DNA of 64,000 nt from Pseudopithomyces maydicus (lineage: Eukaryota; Ascomycota; Dothideomycetes; Pleosporales; Didymosphaeriaceae). The translations under genes were made by a program, and so were the position numbers. Location of the stretch: contig JANTUC010000009.1 of NCBI GenBank assembly GCA_026873275.1, positions 1,612,001 through 1,676,000 of the forward strand, written 5' to 3'. Numbering within the stretch: the first letter of the stretch is position 1; each line of letters begins with the position of its first letter. Below, one piece after another: positions 1 to 11,436 of this stretch. Under the pieces are notes generated by a model. That model had not been told where the DNA came from and made no database searches. It saw only the letters and a program-made list of their open reading frames with translations.

Positions 1-1
1 C

Positions 2-742
2 GTCACGGGGGACCTTTCCGACTTTGGCGTCGCGCGCAAGGCCGTCCAGGCGGCGAGCGACCGGTGGGGCCGCATCGATGGGCTGATCGTTAATCACGGG
101 GCGTTGGACCCGGTGAAGAAGGTGGGGGATTCGAGCGCGGAGGAGTGGAGGGCGGCGTTTGATTTGAATGTTTTCAGTGCCGTGGAGTTGGTGGGTTCTT
201 TCTTTTCTTTTCTCTTTCTCTTTTGATTCATGTTCGTATGCCTGTGTGCATATGTGTATTGGATACATACTTGAGGTCCCGTCCCCAGTACATCACGTGT
301 CCCTCACTGACTTTCACCCCCATTTTAGGTCCAATCCGCACTCCCCTCCCTCCGCCTCTCCAAGGGCCGCATCATCCTCACCTCCAGCGGCGCCGCCGTC
401 GGCGCCTACCAAGGCTGGGGTGCCTATGGCGCGGGCAAAGCCGTCCTCAACCACCTCGCGCTCACGCTCGCCGTCGAGGAACCAGACGTGACCACCGTCT
501 CCGTGCGTCCCGGCGTGGTCGACACCGAGATGCAGCGTGAGATTCGGGAGCAGCACAACAAGGCCATGACCGAGAAGGATGCGGCCAAGTTTGCGGAGCT
601 GAAGAGGGATGGGGGGCTGTTGAGGCCGGAGCAGCCGGGGCATGTGCTTGCGAAGTTGGCGGTGGGCGCGGGGAAAGAGTTGAGTGGGAAGTTTTTGAAT
701 TGGAATGATGAGTCGTTGGGAGGGTTTCAGGAGGGGGCGTGA
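2..742 (+). CDS. Short-chain dehydrogenase/reductase, 3' part
   Basis: Partial gene cut by the left window edge; two exons are visible (2-190, 329-742; 138-base GT-AG intron), giving the last 200 residues. The sequence shows the classic SDR signature: an N-H-G in the NAG position, a TSSG segment with the catalytic Ser, then YGAGK matching the catalytic Y-x3-K (Tyr 96 and Lys 100 of the visible part), followed by the RPGVVDTEM segment that closes the cofactor pocket in this family. These enzymes are cytosolic NAD(P)H-dependent oxidoreductases. The overall pattern recalls the yeast Irc24/benzil-reductase-like group, but the substrate cannot be read from the sequence. The Rossmann glycine motif lies outside the window, so start and cofactor preference are unknown. 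Confidence 0.9.
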
Positions 743-1584
743 GGAAGAGGAGGAAGAGGAGGAAGAGAGGGGGTTTGAGCAAGCTGGTGGATTGGAGGTG
801 GAAACTAGCTGACAAAGTAGCTGCTGATTTACATGGCACCTCGGACAGAATAGACTCCAATGTGAGGCTTTGGTCGGACGTGGTTTAGTCGAATCGAGGA
901 TTACCACTACCATCATGTATAGTAAGCGACTAACCCATAATAGCACGTCCCGTGAATGACAGGGCTTATTGCTAAAACCCTTCCCCCGTCTTACGGATAT
1001 CAAGTTACCTTGGCACTCTGGCCATCTGAGGTGAGACACAACATTTCCATTGGGGCGTATTGAAGGCGGCACAGCTGCAGCGAGATACTAGATGTGACTG
1101 GCTTGTCGTACATAAGTACAATAACGGCGCGACACCAACATGAACAAGACCCAGCCATGAGTAAAAAAACCTGGACATAGTGGAACGAAGGGACGCGCTG
1201 GATAGACCTGAGTGCATTGCGTTCGATGAGGTTGAATGCAAGGTCTGGGGTCTATGCCAACGAGCGTTTCTAGGCTACCTCTCGCTACACCAATGCCCCC
1301 CACATTATCAAGTACAGACTACGCCGCATAGCTGAATGCAACTCAATATCGAGAACAAACATAGTTTGCATAGCTTTTAGTGGCCCATGGGGACGGGTAG
1401 ACTGCCGCAGCGCTTGTCTAGCCTTGTGCGTAAGTAACGACCCATGACATGACTTCCACCTTTGAGTCCGTCTTGATATAAAGACTGTCTAACTCGCTGC
1501 TACAGGCTGCTTCTATTCATCGTACATCTTTGCTACTCTTTGCCGTCCTAATATCTACCCCAGCACACTTGTTTCTTCGAGACC
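743..1584. other. Intergenic region
   Basis: About 840 bases between the dehydrogenase stop and the hydrolase start. Reading frames here are short and unconvincing. The right part should carry the promoter of the downstream hydrolase. I see no repeat or RNA gene. Confidence 0.6.
1477..1482 (+). promoter_or_regulatory. TATA-like box upstream of hydrolase
   Basis: A TATAAA element about 100 bases upstream of the hydrolase start codon, followed by a pyrimidine-rich leader; spacing fits a fungal core promoter. Inferred from position only. Confidence 0.4.
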
Positions 1585-2460
1585 ATGGCTGCAGAACGTC
1601 CTTTCATCGTCATCGTACCCGGTGCTTCCCAAAGCCCCGCCCACTATGGCCAACTGATGCATCTTCTGCAGCTTGCTGGTTACCCAGTGTGGACTGGGTT
1701 GTTGCCTTCAGTAGGCAGTGGAAATTTCACTGCTGAGGACGATGCCAAATATGTTCGAGAGCATCTGCTCCTCCCCGTACTTGACAACGAAGAACACGAC
1801 GTTATAGTCGTGATGCACTCCTACAGCAGTGTCCCAGGGTCTCATGCTGTCGCGGGCTTAGGGAAAGCGGAGCGTGCAGCACAGGGCAAGAAAGGCGTCA
1901 TTGGACAGGTCTACATCGCCGCGATGCTGCTGAAAGGTGGTGATGAACAGACTATTGTCGGCGGTTTCGGTGGACAGTACCCTCCACATATCCGCGCGGA
2001 CGTAAGTGGCCATTGCCTACAAAGTTGGATACCTAGATTGACGTGGTTCCGCAGCCTCCAGCCAATCTCCTTCGATGCGACGACCGCGCCACGCCTCTTT
2101 ATCAAGATGTTAATCCCCCAGAGTTGAGGGATGTAGTTTCAGTCGCTGCAATGGCTCAAGGAATCCCATCGTTCAATTCGCCAATTCCACGGGCGACATG
2201 GGACAGTGACGAGTACAAGGACCGGGTCGCTTTTATCAAAACCCTCAACGACAATGCGATTCCCGCCCATGTGCAACAGGCATGGATTGAAGGTATGTGC
2301 CTTTTATTTGCCATTGAATGGGCTGCACTAAACATGGCTAGGGACTGGTATTGAATGGAAGGTGAAGGAAATGGAAAGTGGTCATTCTCCGCAAATATCT
2401 CAGCCGGAGAAGCTGGCTGCCATCTTGTTAGAACTAACCAAGGAGTTCGAGGCTCTTTAG
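1585..2460 (+). CDS. Alpha/beta hydrolase
   Basis: Three exons (1585-2001, 2055-2292, 2342-2460), 257 residues, with GTAAGT and GTATGT donors. The N-terminus begins with strand beta-3 and an oxyanion-type PGAS segment (residues 12-15), typical of AB_hydrolase_6-like fungal enzymes. The nucleophile-elbow position reads MHSYS (Ser 79): the usual first Gly of G-x-S-x-G is Met and the last Gly is Ser. The C-terminal exon ends with a short helix normally seen at the end of these proteins. Substrate is unknown; such proteins act on small esters, lactones or epoxides and are usually cytosolic. The start is supported by a TATAAA about 100 bases upstream. The relaxed elbow means activity should not be assumed. 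Confidence 0.82.
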
Positions 2461-2925
2461 ATCTATCCATGACCAATGATTCCATGTGCGTTGCGATTCG
2501 ATGAGACTGTGGTGTGGAGATGTAGTAGGGGCACGCTTAGCTTCTACAACTACCTAAAGAATAAATGAAGAGCTCTTAATCTATACCAAGTTACCTTGAT
2601 AGATGTTCAATTTACAATTCTAGAGTCTTTGATATATATGTTACTGCTGATCACTTGACCCTTCACCATATTTACTGAGCCACGAAGTGTGCGGTGTGCG
2701 GGGTGGGCATGTTCCGTTTGCACTTCAAACAGGTGGGATGTGAAGAGCGCAGCATCCTGACCAGAAGCAGCAGGCATACCATAGGTTCACTTGCAAACGG
2801 AAGGAAGTGTCTTCTGGCGTTTTAAATATTGTCCTGGGGTGACTCTTGCTACTATCATCCTACTCTCTCCTCTCTTGTCAAGTCCTCACCTACTACATAC
2901 TACTACATACCCTACTACATACAAT
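2461..2925. other. Intergenic region
   Basis: Holds the 3' end of the hydrolase and the promoter of the next gene. The last 45 bases before the next start are a CTACTACATAC-type direct repeat in a pyrimidine-rich leader. Nothing else was recognised. Confidence 0.5.
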
Positions 2926-3488
2926 ATGGCTGATTTACCCACCATTTCACTCGCACTCCGCCCCAAGCCTGCCACCGCCACCTCTGGAGATGACTCGACT
3001 CCCGATCCAGCGGCCAACCCACCTGCCGTCGCAGGTGCCAGCGCGGCCACGGAAAGCAAGACGCATGGGCGCACGATGGAGAAACTTCGCGAGATGGAAG
3101 TAAACTGGCAGGATCGCATTTTTCTGCCTCGTGAGATTCGACCGCGGGAGCTGGTCAATGGCCGGAGGGCACTTCTTGAGCATGTCGATGCTCGCGTTCT
3201 CGAGCCTGAGGAGTACCCACCGAAACTGGTGGATGCGCTTCACCATCTTAGTCAATTGACTAAAGATGATCTGGATACTGCCATGTCCCTGTGAGTGGAT
3301 TGCATGATTTGTGAGTATGTAGAGTACTGATTGGAGATAGACTTTCAAAGCATGTTGAGAATCGTCATGCCTGGGGTGACACAGGTCACGGTCCCGTTCC
3401 CAATCAGTATGTGCTTGAGGTGCTGCCCAAGGACGTGTGGGATTTGGTTGCGGAGATGAAGAAGGATGGATTCACTAAGAAGGAGTAG
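2926..3488 (+). CDS. Hypothetical protein, 170 residues
   Basis: Two exons (2926-3290, 3341-3488; 50-base intron with a GTGAGT donor and TAG acceptor). I do not recognise the family. The first 45 residues are Ala/Pro/Thr-rich and probably disordered; the remainder is charged and helical, with a W-Q-D-R-I-F-L-P-R-E segment and a tail ending in K-K-E. There is no signal peptide or membrane segment, so it is probably cytosolic or nuclear. An in-frame upstream extension exists to 2791 but runs through low-complexity leader, so the ATG directly preceding ADLPT is preferred. The two exons join in frame without forcing, which supports a real gene. Confidence 0.65.
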
Positions 3489-3590
3489 TAGGATGCTAGG
3501 CAGAGTGTAATGAGATGCAGATAGCAAATTGTCACTGGTATCTTGAGTTCACTGACGTGCCCGCACCCGTAGTAGTGTTGGTATGAGAGA

Positions 3591-3780
3591 ATGCCTTCAT
3601 TGTGTCACGACCTTGATCTACCATCCGGTTTGATAGAGTCTGCGTCTTGCCGCGAGTCAACCCAAGATGTATGTAGATCCAACACCATGGTCCCGTATAA
3701 GATGCCTTCGTTGTATCTCCACCTTGCTTTATCATCTACTTTAGTAGAGTTTGCGTCTTGCCACGAGTCAACCCAAGATG
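3591..3780. repeat. Diverged 79-base direct duplication
   Basis: Two gap-free 79-base copies (3591-3669 and 3702-3780), 111 bases apart start to start, both ending in TTGCC[G/A]CGAGTCAACCCAAGATG. They differ at roughly 15 positions, most of them C/T or G/A transitions. They lie between two genes, downstream of both stop codons. Confidence 0.75.
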
Positions 3781-3868
3781 ATATATACACACGACACCGT
3801 ATTCACCCACAAGAAGCAAGTCTCACCACGCTCACAACGAAGTACCTTAATTTTGCCACAGTAATTAT

Positions 3869-4773
3869 CTATCCCTTCTCCACAACCACAGCATCCTTCC
3901 TCGCAGGCCTCTCCCCAAAAATATCACTCCCCACCCTTACCTCATCACTCCCCAACGCCACCGCCCCCTCAAAATCCGCACTCATCCCCATACTCAACTC
4001 CACCTCTTCCTCCCCCCAGCCCAACCCCTCCGCAACCTCCCCCTCACCTTCTTCAAACTTAGAAAATCCTCATTCTCCGTCTCCTTAGTAGTAGCCTTAC
4101 TCCTCGCAATCGCCCCAATCGTCATCAGTCCCGTGAACCTCAAGCTCGGACACGCCTCCACTATGTGTTTCGCCAACGCCAGCGCCTCGCCAGGCTCCAC
4201 ACCAGACTTCGCCTCCTCCCCGCTGGTATTAACCTGCACCATGACGCGCAGCCGCCCGGCCTCAGGCTCCCTTTCCAGCAAAGCCTTGCGTCCCTTCTCC
4301 AGCTCGTTGCACTTCTTCGCCGTGTCGACGCTGCTGACGCACCAGAGGTTGGGCACCTGCTCGGCGAGGTGCTTGCACTTGTTTGACTGCAGGCCGCCGA
4401 TCATGTGCCAGTTTATGGAGCGGGGGAGGAGCTTGGATTTCTCGAGGAGCTCTTGCACGTAGTTTTCGCCGAAGTGCGTGTGCAGGGGAGGGGGGCGTGT
4501 GCAGGGCGAGGATGTCGGTCGCGGGCTTGAGCTTCGAGACGGCGATCAGGCGTACCTGCGCGAGTGTTAGATGTATATACGATATACATACATATGGTGG
4601 GGAGGTGAGAAGGTGGGGTGGAGGGGTAGGTAAGTAGGTAGGTATGTATGGATGTATGTACGAACCTGCTTGGAGGGGGATTTAGACACCGCATTGATGC
4701 GCGAGGATATGCTGGCGAGATTCTCGGCCAGCTGTTTCGCGCGTTGGGGATTTATTTGCATGTCGTCGGCCAT
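3869..4773 (-). CDS. PLP homeostasis protein (YggS/PROSC/YBL036C family), two frameshifts
   Basis: Pyridoxal-5'-phosphate-binding protein of the YggS family, which keeps vitamin B6 and amino-acid pools balanced and has no known catalysis of its own. Exon 1 is 4666-4773 and the intron is 4556-4665, containing GTAT/TATG microsatellite. The family motifs are present: AVSKLKP with the PLP Lys at about residue 44, [25 protein letters not shown], then [11 protein letters not shown] and IFGERP near the C-terminus. The reading frame is broken twice. A +1 shift occurs near the G-run at 4485-4495, just before FGENY. A -1 shift occurs at the C-run 4039-4043, before the SMGMSADF block. Both sit in homopolymers and cancel, so the C-terminus returns to the original frame. 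Family membership is sure. Whether the gene is broken in the organism or only in the assembly is not decided by this sequence, but assembly error is more likely. Confidence 0.85.
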
Positions 4774-5729
4774 GTTGGGGAGTGTGAGGTCGACGGAGGT
4801 GGGAGGCTAATGATTCGTTGGTTGGGGGTGTTTCAGCCCTATCGCCTGCTACATACATACAAGCGTGGGTGGCTAGGTTGGTCCTGCACCCCGAAGCTTG
4901 GCACGGCTCCACCCATGTATATACATAGTCTATGTATATATATTCACCCACCATCTTCGGAACACGTGCTACCGCTAGCGTGAAACGCGATATTGACGGA
5001 GAAATTAATTATATACGATGGCAATGCAAAAGAGTGCTGCTATATTCAGTGGCATCCCTCACGGATGTCCTGGTGTAATCTCGTATTGGAAAGGCCACTT
5101 TGCATCATCAGAGACATTACGAAGAGGCCATGTGGAAAGCGATCATGAGACCTCATAGTTAGGAGGCCTCAATCCGCATTCTTAATTCCATGTGTCCGCA
5201 GCGCTCTCCTTTTTCCTTTCTCATCTCTCCGTTGCACATGCGATTCGCCATGCTTAGAGAGTCATCCTTTAGGTTCTGTATCGGTTTACTCCTGCTTGTG
5301 CAAGCTCTTTGCTGGGCGCTCACACTCTTGGATCTTGTTAGTCCTGGACAGCCTCTTTCGCTGCTGCGTACGTCGAAGGATGCATTATCTCAGGTCTTTC
5401 TGCGACGATTGTACACCCTGTGCTCAGTGAGGATGCAGTAAGGGGCTGTTGAATGTGATGGTGCGTAATCTCTCCATGTTGTCCCTGGATATATCATGAG
5501 ATTCGGTGGAGATCTCGAAGAACGATGTATTGATTTATTTGCATAGTATTTGTGAGTGAAACAACTGCTTCTAAAAGGACAAGTTTTCAGTGGTAAGCCA
5601 AACAGTGCTCCATATACCTCAAGTATGCCCTTGTTGCGCCAACGTATGAACTCTACTTTTGAACCAGTCATGGTCAATTTTCCAAACCGCAGTTAAACTC
5701 TCAAGTTGGGTATTCTTTGAATGTGTTTT
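4774..5729. other. Intergenic region
   Basis: 956 bases between the 5' end of the PLP protein gene and the 3' end of the dehydrogenase. It contains short TATGTATA-type runs near 4915-4945. An 83-codon ORF at 5190-5441 has a hydrophobic stretch but no family resemblance or splice support, and I do not call it. Confidence 0.5.
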
Positions 5730-6792
5730 CTAATAATCGTAGAAGCCCTTTCCAGACTTCTTACCGAGCCACCCCGCATCCACCATCTTCTTCAACAGCA
5801 CGGCAGGCCTGTACTTCGAATCTCCCGTATCATTGTACAGCACCTGCATGATAGCAAGGCACGTATCGATACCAATAAAGTCGGCCAGCTGGAGCGGGCC
5901 CATGGGCACATTCGTTCCGTTCTTCATGATGCTATCAATGTCCTCCTTCTTGCCGACTCCGGTTTCCAGGCAAATAACTGCCTCGTTGATGTACGGCATC
6001 AGAATGCGGTTGGCGAGGAATCCCGGGGAATCCGCGCTCGTGGACGGGATCTTGCCCATTCGCTTGCAGAACTCGAGGGCAGTCTCGAGAGTCGCTTGGG
6101 ATGTTTGGAGACCGGTGATGATCTCGACACCCTTCTGAATGGGCACGGGGTTCATGAAGTGCGTGCTGACCACGCGGGAGGAGGCGGAGAGATCGGTGGG
6201 ATCGGTTGTGGTGGAGGCGGCGATCTTCGTGATTGAGATGGAGGATGTATTGGTTGCGAGGATGGCGTGGGAGGGACATATCTGTGCGAGCTGGGAAAAG
6301 ATTTTGGACTTGAGGTCTGGGATTTCCTGAACTTGTCATGAGTATTGCGTAGGGTAGGTGGTGGGTAAGGCGGACGAACGGGAACAGCTTCAATGACAAA
6401 GTCAACATCTGAGAGGTCTTCGATTTTTGTGCTAGATGTCAGGCGCTCTCGTGCTGCTGTGGCGTCTTCTTTGGACAGCCTTCCCTTGCCGACGTCCTTT
6501 TCGAGCAGCTTGTCGGCAAACTTTAGGCCTTTGTCGATGGAGGCTTGCGAGGAGTCGATCAATCGCACGGGGACCTGAGCTTTCTGGGCTGCGACGAGGG
6601 CGATACCCAGACCCTTTGTTTGTTAATATGACTTATAGCTAGGAAGAAGGTGTACAGTACCATCTGACCAGCTCCAATGACACCTAGTTTCTTGACCTCT
6701 GCCGCCGCGCCGACTGAGGGTGTCGAGCTGAAGCTCCGGCATTGCCTCTTGGCGGCGCTGCCTACTACTCGTCTCGAAGCTGCTGAGAACAT
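5730..6792 (-). CDS. 3-hydroxyacyl-CoA (3-hydroxybutyryl-CoA) dehydrogenase, mitochondrial
   Basis: Three exons (6661-6792, 6380-6613, 5730-6326; introns of 47 and 53 bases), 320 residues. It oxidises L-3-hydroxyacyl-CoA with NAD+ in short-chain fatty-acid oxidation. The first 25 residues are Arg/Ser/Ala-rich without acidic residues (S-R-R, R-S-F-S-S), a likely mitochondrial presequence. The NAD-binding glycine motif GAGQMG starts at residue 40 and is split by intron 1. Later come NTSS and STHFMNP, the region holding the catalytic His, SPGFLANR, and a C-terminal domain ending [11 protein letters not shown] as in bacterial HBDH/FadB proteins. An ATG 27 bases upstream is in frame, but the chosen start gives the better presequence. 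It is divergent from Tof1 across about 320 bases. Confidence 0.93.
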
Positions 6793-7110
6793 ATTGCGAT
6801 GGGTCTTGTGTACGAACAAAGTTTCAATTCAGATTCTGCAAAAACGCATGTGAAGCTGGGGTTCCTTCGATGCAGACTTCGTGGGGAAGAGGGCCGAGGA
6901 AAGCCGCGACCGGGGTTGGACCCGTTCAGCCGAGGCATGACGCCGCACCCCGGCCTGGCTGCAATCCAATCCATCCAGCCCCCGCTGTGCTTGGCGCGTT
7001 TTTGCACTTTGCATCCATTTAGTCTAGTGCACTTTACGCGTGCGTGCGCGCGACGACGCGTCGTCTGAACTTGCGGGACAGGCGAGCATCGCTGAGCGAC
7101 AACCACCATA
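6793..7110. promoter_or_regulatory. Divergent promoter region (dehydrogenase / Tof1)
   Basis: 318 bases between two divergent start codons. GC-rich, with two ACGCGT motifs close to the Tof1 start. Likely holds both core promoters; no TATA box is obvious. Confidence 0.55.
7036..7061 (+). promoter_or_regulatory. Pair of MluI cell-cycle boxes (ACGCGT)
   Basis: Two perfect ACGCGT hexamers at 7036-7041 and 7056-7061, 20 bases apart and 50-75 bases upstream of the Tof1 ATG. ACGCGT is the binding site of the MBF (Mbp1/Swi6) complex, which drives G1/S transcription of replication genes in yeasts and other ascomycetes. The match to the function of the downstream gene makes the assignment plausible; binding is inferred. 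Confidence 0.6.
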
Positions 7111-10100
7111 ATGGCCCACCAAACCACCCTGGAAGAGTGGGCAAGGGATCCCGTGGATCCTGAGATCCGCGCTCACGTCTACAGTCTGATCACTGCTGTA
7201 CGTATCCGTACACTGCGCCTATTGCTTGTACTAACCTCGACGTAGCTTGGTGGTATCGGCGATGACGGAACATACTCGTTCGGAGACGACGCTCTTCTCT
7301 GCCTGAAGGACCTACGAAAATGGCTCAAATTTGCGGATGGGCAATTGAATCGCCGCGACGTGGCTCGTTGCATGGCCGAGGCGAACCTGGTCAAGGGTGA
7401 TCTGCTCGAGATTCTTGCAAAAGTATCTGCAAGAGTCACGGATGACCGGCTGAAGCACAAGCTTGCTGTTGCCACTTGTACGAAGGAACTTTGAAACGGA
7501 TGGAACCGTCAATTCTGACAACAGGCAGTGGAACTCCTCGTGCCGCTAACATGGCCATTCGAGATCGACCCCGTCGAAGCAACTGTAAACCACCACCGCC
7601 ACGGGCCGTACATTCAGCTTGCACAAATCGGATACAAGCGTGCCGTTCTGCAGTATGACCGTGCAAATATACTTCAGACAGCTATCCGCATAGCACTTCC
7701 TTCCATGGCTGTCGCCCTTCGTGAACGAGCACCTCGAGACGAAGGCATCATTCGCATTGCCCTGTATTTCATTCGAAACATTGCAATGCTGTCACCCCCG
7801 AAGAGCGTACCTATGGACATAGACGAGGCTGAAGTGTCTCGATCGGCAGTCATCGATACCTTCCAACAGCAGGACATATTCCAGGTCATTCTCAGCGTCG
7901 CTTCCAGTATCGGAGAAGATTTCGTCTCTCAAGACGTCATCGTATTGGAGATTCTCTTCTTCCTGCTCAAGGGCATTGATGCAGAGAAGCTTTTTATGGA
8001 AGAGAAGAAGCTCAAGAGCAAGAACACGGATGAGCTGAAGAGCCTGATACAGAAGGAGAAATCAATGCTTGCTGGATATGCACGCCACGCCCCCTCACGT
8101 CACAACCGATTCGGAACTATGATTTGGCTCAAGCGGGGTGATGATGAACAAGTGTCGACTATCTCTGGACAAGACGTGCTTGGAAAGGCACAGAAAACTA
8201 TGCAAAAGATGGACAAAACCAAGAAGTGGAACAAACCGAAGCGACCGGGGCGCAAAACGGATGGTGAACAGGAACGTGAGGAATTTGATCTTCCTGTGGC
8301 TCTCACATCATCGGCCCAGAAACACATCAAAGCCTTTGTCGAAGAGTTCCTAGACTCCTCTTTCAACCCTCTCTTCCTCCATTTAAGGAAAGCGATAGAG
8401 CGAGAACACGAACGTGTGGAAACGCGCCACTCCCGCCAGTTCTTCTACCTGGTGTCCTGGTTCCTTCGGGCAGAATGTGCTCGCCGTCGGACCATGAAGG
8501 AAAAGGCAGCTGACCCCAAAAGTAACGAGGTTCTGAGTGCAGAAGATGAGAGTTATGGGCTGGTAGCAGAGGTCATGAACCAGGAAACTTTCATCCTCAT
8601 GAACCGCTTCATGCAAAAGAGTGAAGATGAAAAGGCGTGGCAGGATCTAAACGCCGGAATGAAGTGCTTTACACAGATTCTACTCACTGTACAGGAAATG
8701 TCCGAATCTGCATTAGAGGATGACCAGGAAATTGCCGAGAACATCCAAAACCGCATCTTCTACGAAGAGTCGACACACGACCGGATAGTACATACCCTTC
8801 GATCGTACAAAGACCAAGGGTTTGGATACCTTGATGCTGTCACAGAGCTCGCACACGTTTTCTTACGCATGCTGGAACGATACTCCAAACAGAACGTCGA
8901 CATGCAAGTGCGATCAAAAAGACGCTCCCAGAACATCCGCAAAAAGAAAGCTGCAGCGCAAGGAGATGATGCTGAGCAAGAAGGCCACGTTTCAGATACG
9001 GAAGTGCTGGCAGAGGCGCAGAAAACGGTGTCGGAGCGAAAATTCGATTTCACTCGCTTCGCGGCGAAGTTTGTGAACCAGAGTAGTGTGAACACATTCG
9101 TTGCCTTCACAAGATACTACAACGAATTGGACGCTGACCAGTTGAAACGCGCCCATCGTTTCCTCCACCGCGTGGCCTTCAAGATGGAACTCGGCGTTTT
9201 ACTGTGCCGAGTGGACATACTCATGCTTTTCAATAAAATGATCAAAGGACCAGAAGGCCTAGATCCCGATTCTCCATCATTCAAAGAATGGGAAGACTTT
9301 GTTAGGCATTTCTTCAGAACCGTCGTCAAAAAGGTGCAAGAGCGACCTGAGCTTATTGTAGAGATGCTTTTCAGCAAGATTCCCCGAACGCTGTTTTTCT
9401 TGGAGCATGGATACGACCGGGAGTTGCCCACGAGGACGCCACGAGCTCCTGCCGAACTTGAGGTCAAGCCTGGCATGGAAAAGCCCGAACAAATCGGCGT
9501 AGCTGTAGGTGTACTGGTTAACCAACAAAAGTCTGATGCTCTACGCTGGGTGCGAGATATTTTGACATCAGCTGTGGATGAAAGAAAAGCGTGGGAGGAC
9601 ATGGAAGAAGCTCGGAGAGAGCGTGCAGCGGCGTCAAATCCTGAAGGGGAAACTGCGCCCGAGAGCGAGGAAGCTGAGACCCCCAAGCCTGCTTCTATCG
9701 GTAAGGTTTCTTTAAAGCAACCAACACTTTATGTACTAATCGGCTACAGTGGTCAAACCCGACAACGAGGAACGACGGGCGGCGATGTTCAAGGACAACA
9801 AACTCAGGCTCCTGCTAAATCTGGTCGGCTTCGACCGCCTGGGCGCTCATGACGATCCCGATGCCACTTGGGTGATACCATCCACATTGACGTCTAAAGA
9901 CTTGCAAGAATCGATTGACCTTATTCGCAAGTACGAGTTCGACCCTCCGACATACGATGATGGCAAGGGTCCTGAGGATATGCTTCGTAGCAAGGCTGCA
10001 GCGGCACGGCGCACAGCTCGCCGCGTGGATTGGGATGACGATGACGATGGCATTGACCACGACTCTGACGAAGATCGCGGGGAGTACGCCTTGGACGAGC

Positions 10101-10792
10101 CAACCGCCAGAAAAGCAGATGGAAATGCGAAGAAGGTGCTGAAACGCAGACGACGGGCACGCACACCTGTAGAGCTTGACGACGAGGAGAGAGAAGAAAG
10201 AGCAAAAGCCAGACAGCTCAAGGAGATGGAAAAGCAGCGTAAAGTCAAGAGCACCATGTTCGTCCATGACTCCGACGACGAAGACGACGCCGAAGCAGAC
10301 GCCATATTCTTCGCGAACGAGGAGCGGCTCCGAGCGCAAAACAGCGCCAACATTGCACAGGCACTCGTGTTGGGTACCACGGTGCCTGCGGCCTCGAAAA
10401 AGAGGAAAGCAGACGGCGCGGGTGCGGCGAAGAGCAAGAAGAGAAAATCACCGCCGAAACGGAAAGCAGGCCCATTCGGTTCGGACGAAAGCAGTGATGA
10501 GGAGGCTCAGAGCGCAAATGACGAGAGTGATAGTAGCGGGGTACCGTCAGAGGAGCAGGAGGTCGATCTGGATGATAGTGAAGACGAGGTTACGGACACG
10601 CCTCTGTCTTCTCAACATGCAGCGGCCGCAGATGTACCAGCGAAATCCCCAACGCCTGCCGCGACGAAAGATAGTGACGTGGTCATGATAGATGCGGATG
10701 ATGATGACGAGGATGAGGTGGTGGCTGCGCGCAGGCCTGCCGCGAGGACCAACATGAGGGCTGGGTTCGTTATTGATAGCGATTCTGAGTAG
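7111..10792 (+). CDS. tof1: Replication fork protection complex subunit Tof1/Swi1 (Timeless)
   Basis: Four exons (7111-7197, 7246-7477, 7529-9700, 9750-10792; introns of 48-51 bases), 1177 residues, the usual size of fungal Tof1. With Csm3, the protein travels with the replisome, stabilises stalled forks and signals to the checkpoint. The Timeless N-terminal helical domain covers roughly residues 20-330, including LELLVPLTWPFE across the exon 2/3 junction. A second conserved helical block in the middle contains FVRHFFRTVVKK. The last 250 residues are acidic and Ser-rich with Asp/Glu runs, plus basic clusters (KKRK, KSKKRKSPPKRK) around residues 1045-1070 that look like nuclear localisation signals. 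Exon 2 must use the acceptor before TGGAACTCC to keep frame. Two MluI boxes just upstream suggest S-phase transcription. Confidence 0.95.
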
Positions 10793-11436
10793 GATGGGTT
10801 TCAGAGGATGGGTTTTATGTATGCATGGGACGGCGCTGTCGGTATGATATGGTACTTCGGTGTTGGATACCCTCCATCTTATACAAATGGTATTTATTTC
10901 GCTTTATCTGAACGTTGGATATATCCTTTGGAATTCTGGACGTGGCTACGCTAACTTGGCAATCTCATGGACGGGTACAGGTGGTTCTGATTCTATCGAC
11001 ACATTCTACAATTACTGCAAGCGCGTTTGAAATCACCCTCTCATGTCTTATGTATTGTTCTGATGCTCCTTATTGATGACTCGGTCGCGTCTGGTTGCCT
11101 TTGGCTGGAATTGGCATGACCTGCCTAGGTCCCCACCGCGATAATAGAAAAACCGTAAGTGCGTTTAGAGCACAATGAGACAGACAGCTGCCTAGACCCG
11201 GGCCTATGCCTGACAATAGGCTTTAGTGAAGGTTGAATACTGTGCTAGGCCAGGCGCGCCCCTTCGTGCCTTCCTGTTTGCAAACATCGGACGTCACTGT
11301 TTACCTAAAACTACACTACATCGCCACTGCCTCACGACCTCATCACCACTGCACCTCCACCTCATTACTGCTCCCTGTGTGTAGTCTGTTCCTGTAAGTG
11401 CCTCATCTTTATCCCCCATATCTCCGCGCTGGCAAC
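10793..11436. other. Intergenic region
   Basis: 644 bases between Tof1 and the next plus-strand gene. It ends in a CA/CT-rich leader typical of fungal 5' untranslated regions. No repeat or RNA gene seen. Confidence 0.5.

Noticed and set aside
5190..5441. 83-codon ORF with a hydrophobic stretch.
   Set aside because: No domain, no credible promoter or splice support, and not clearly different from chance.
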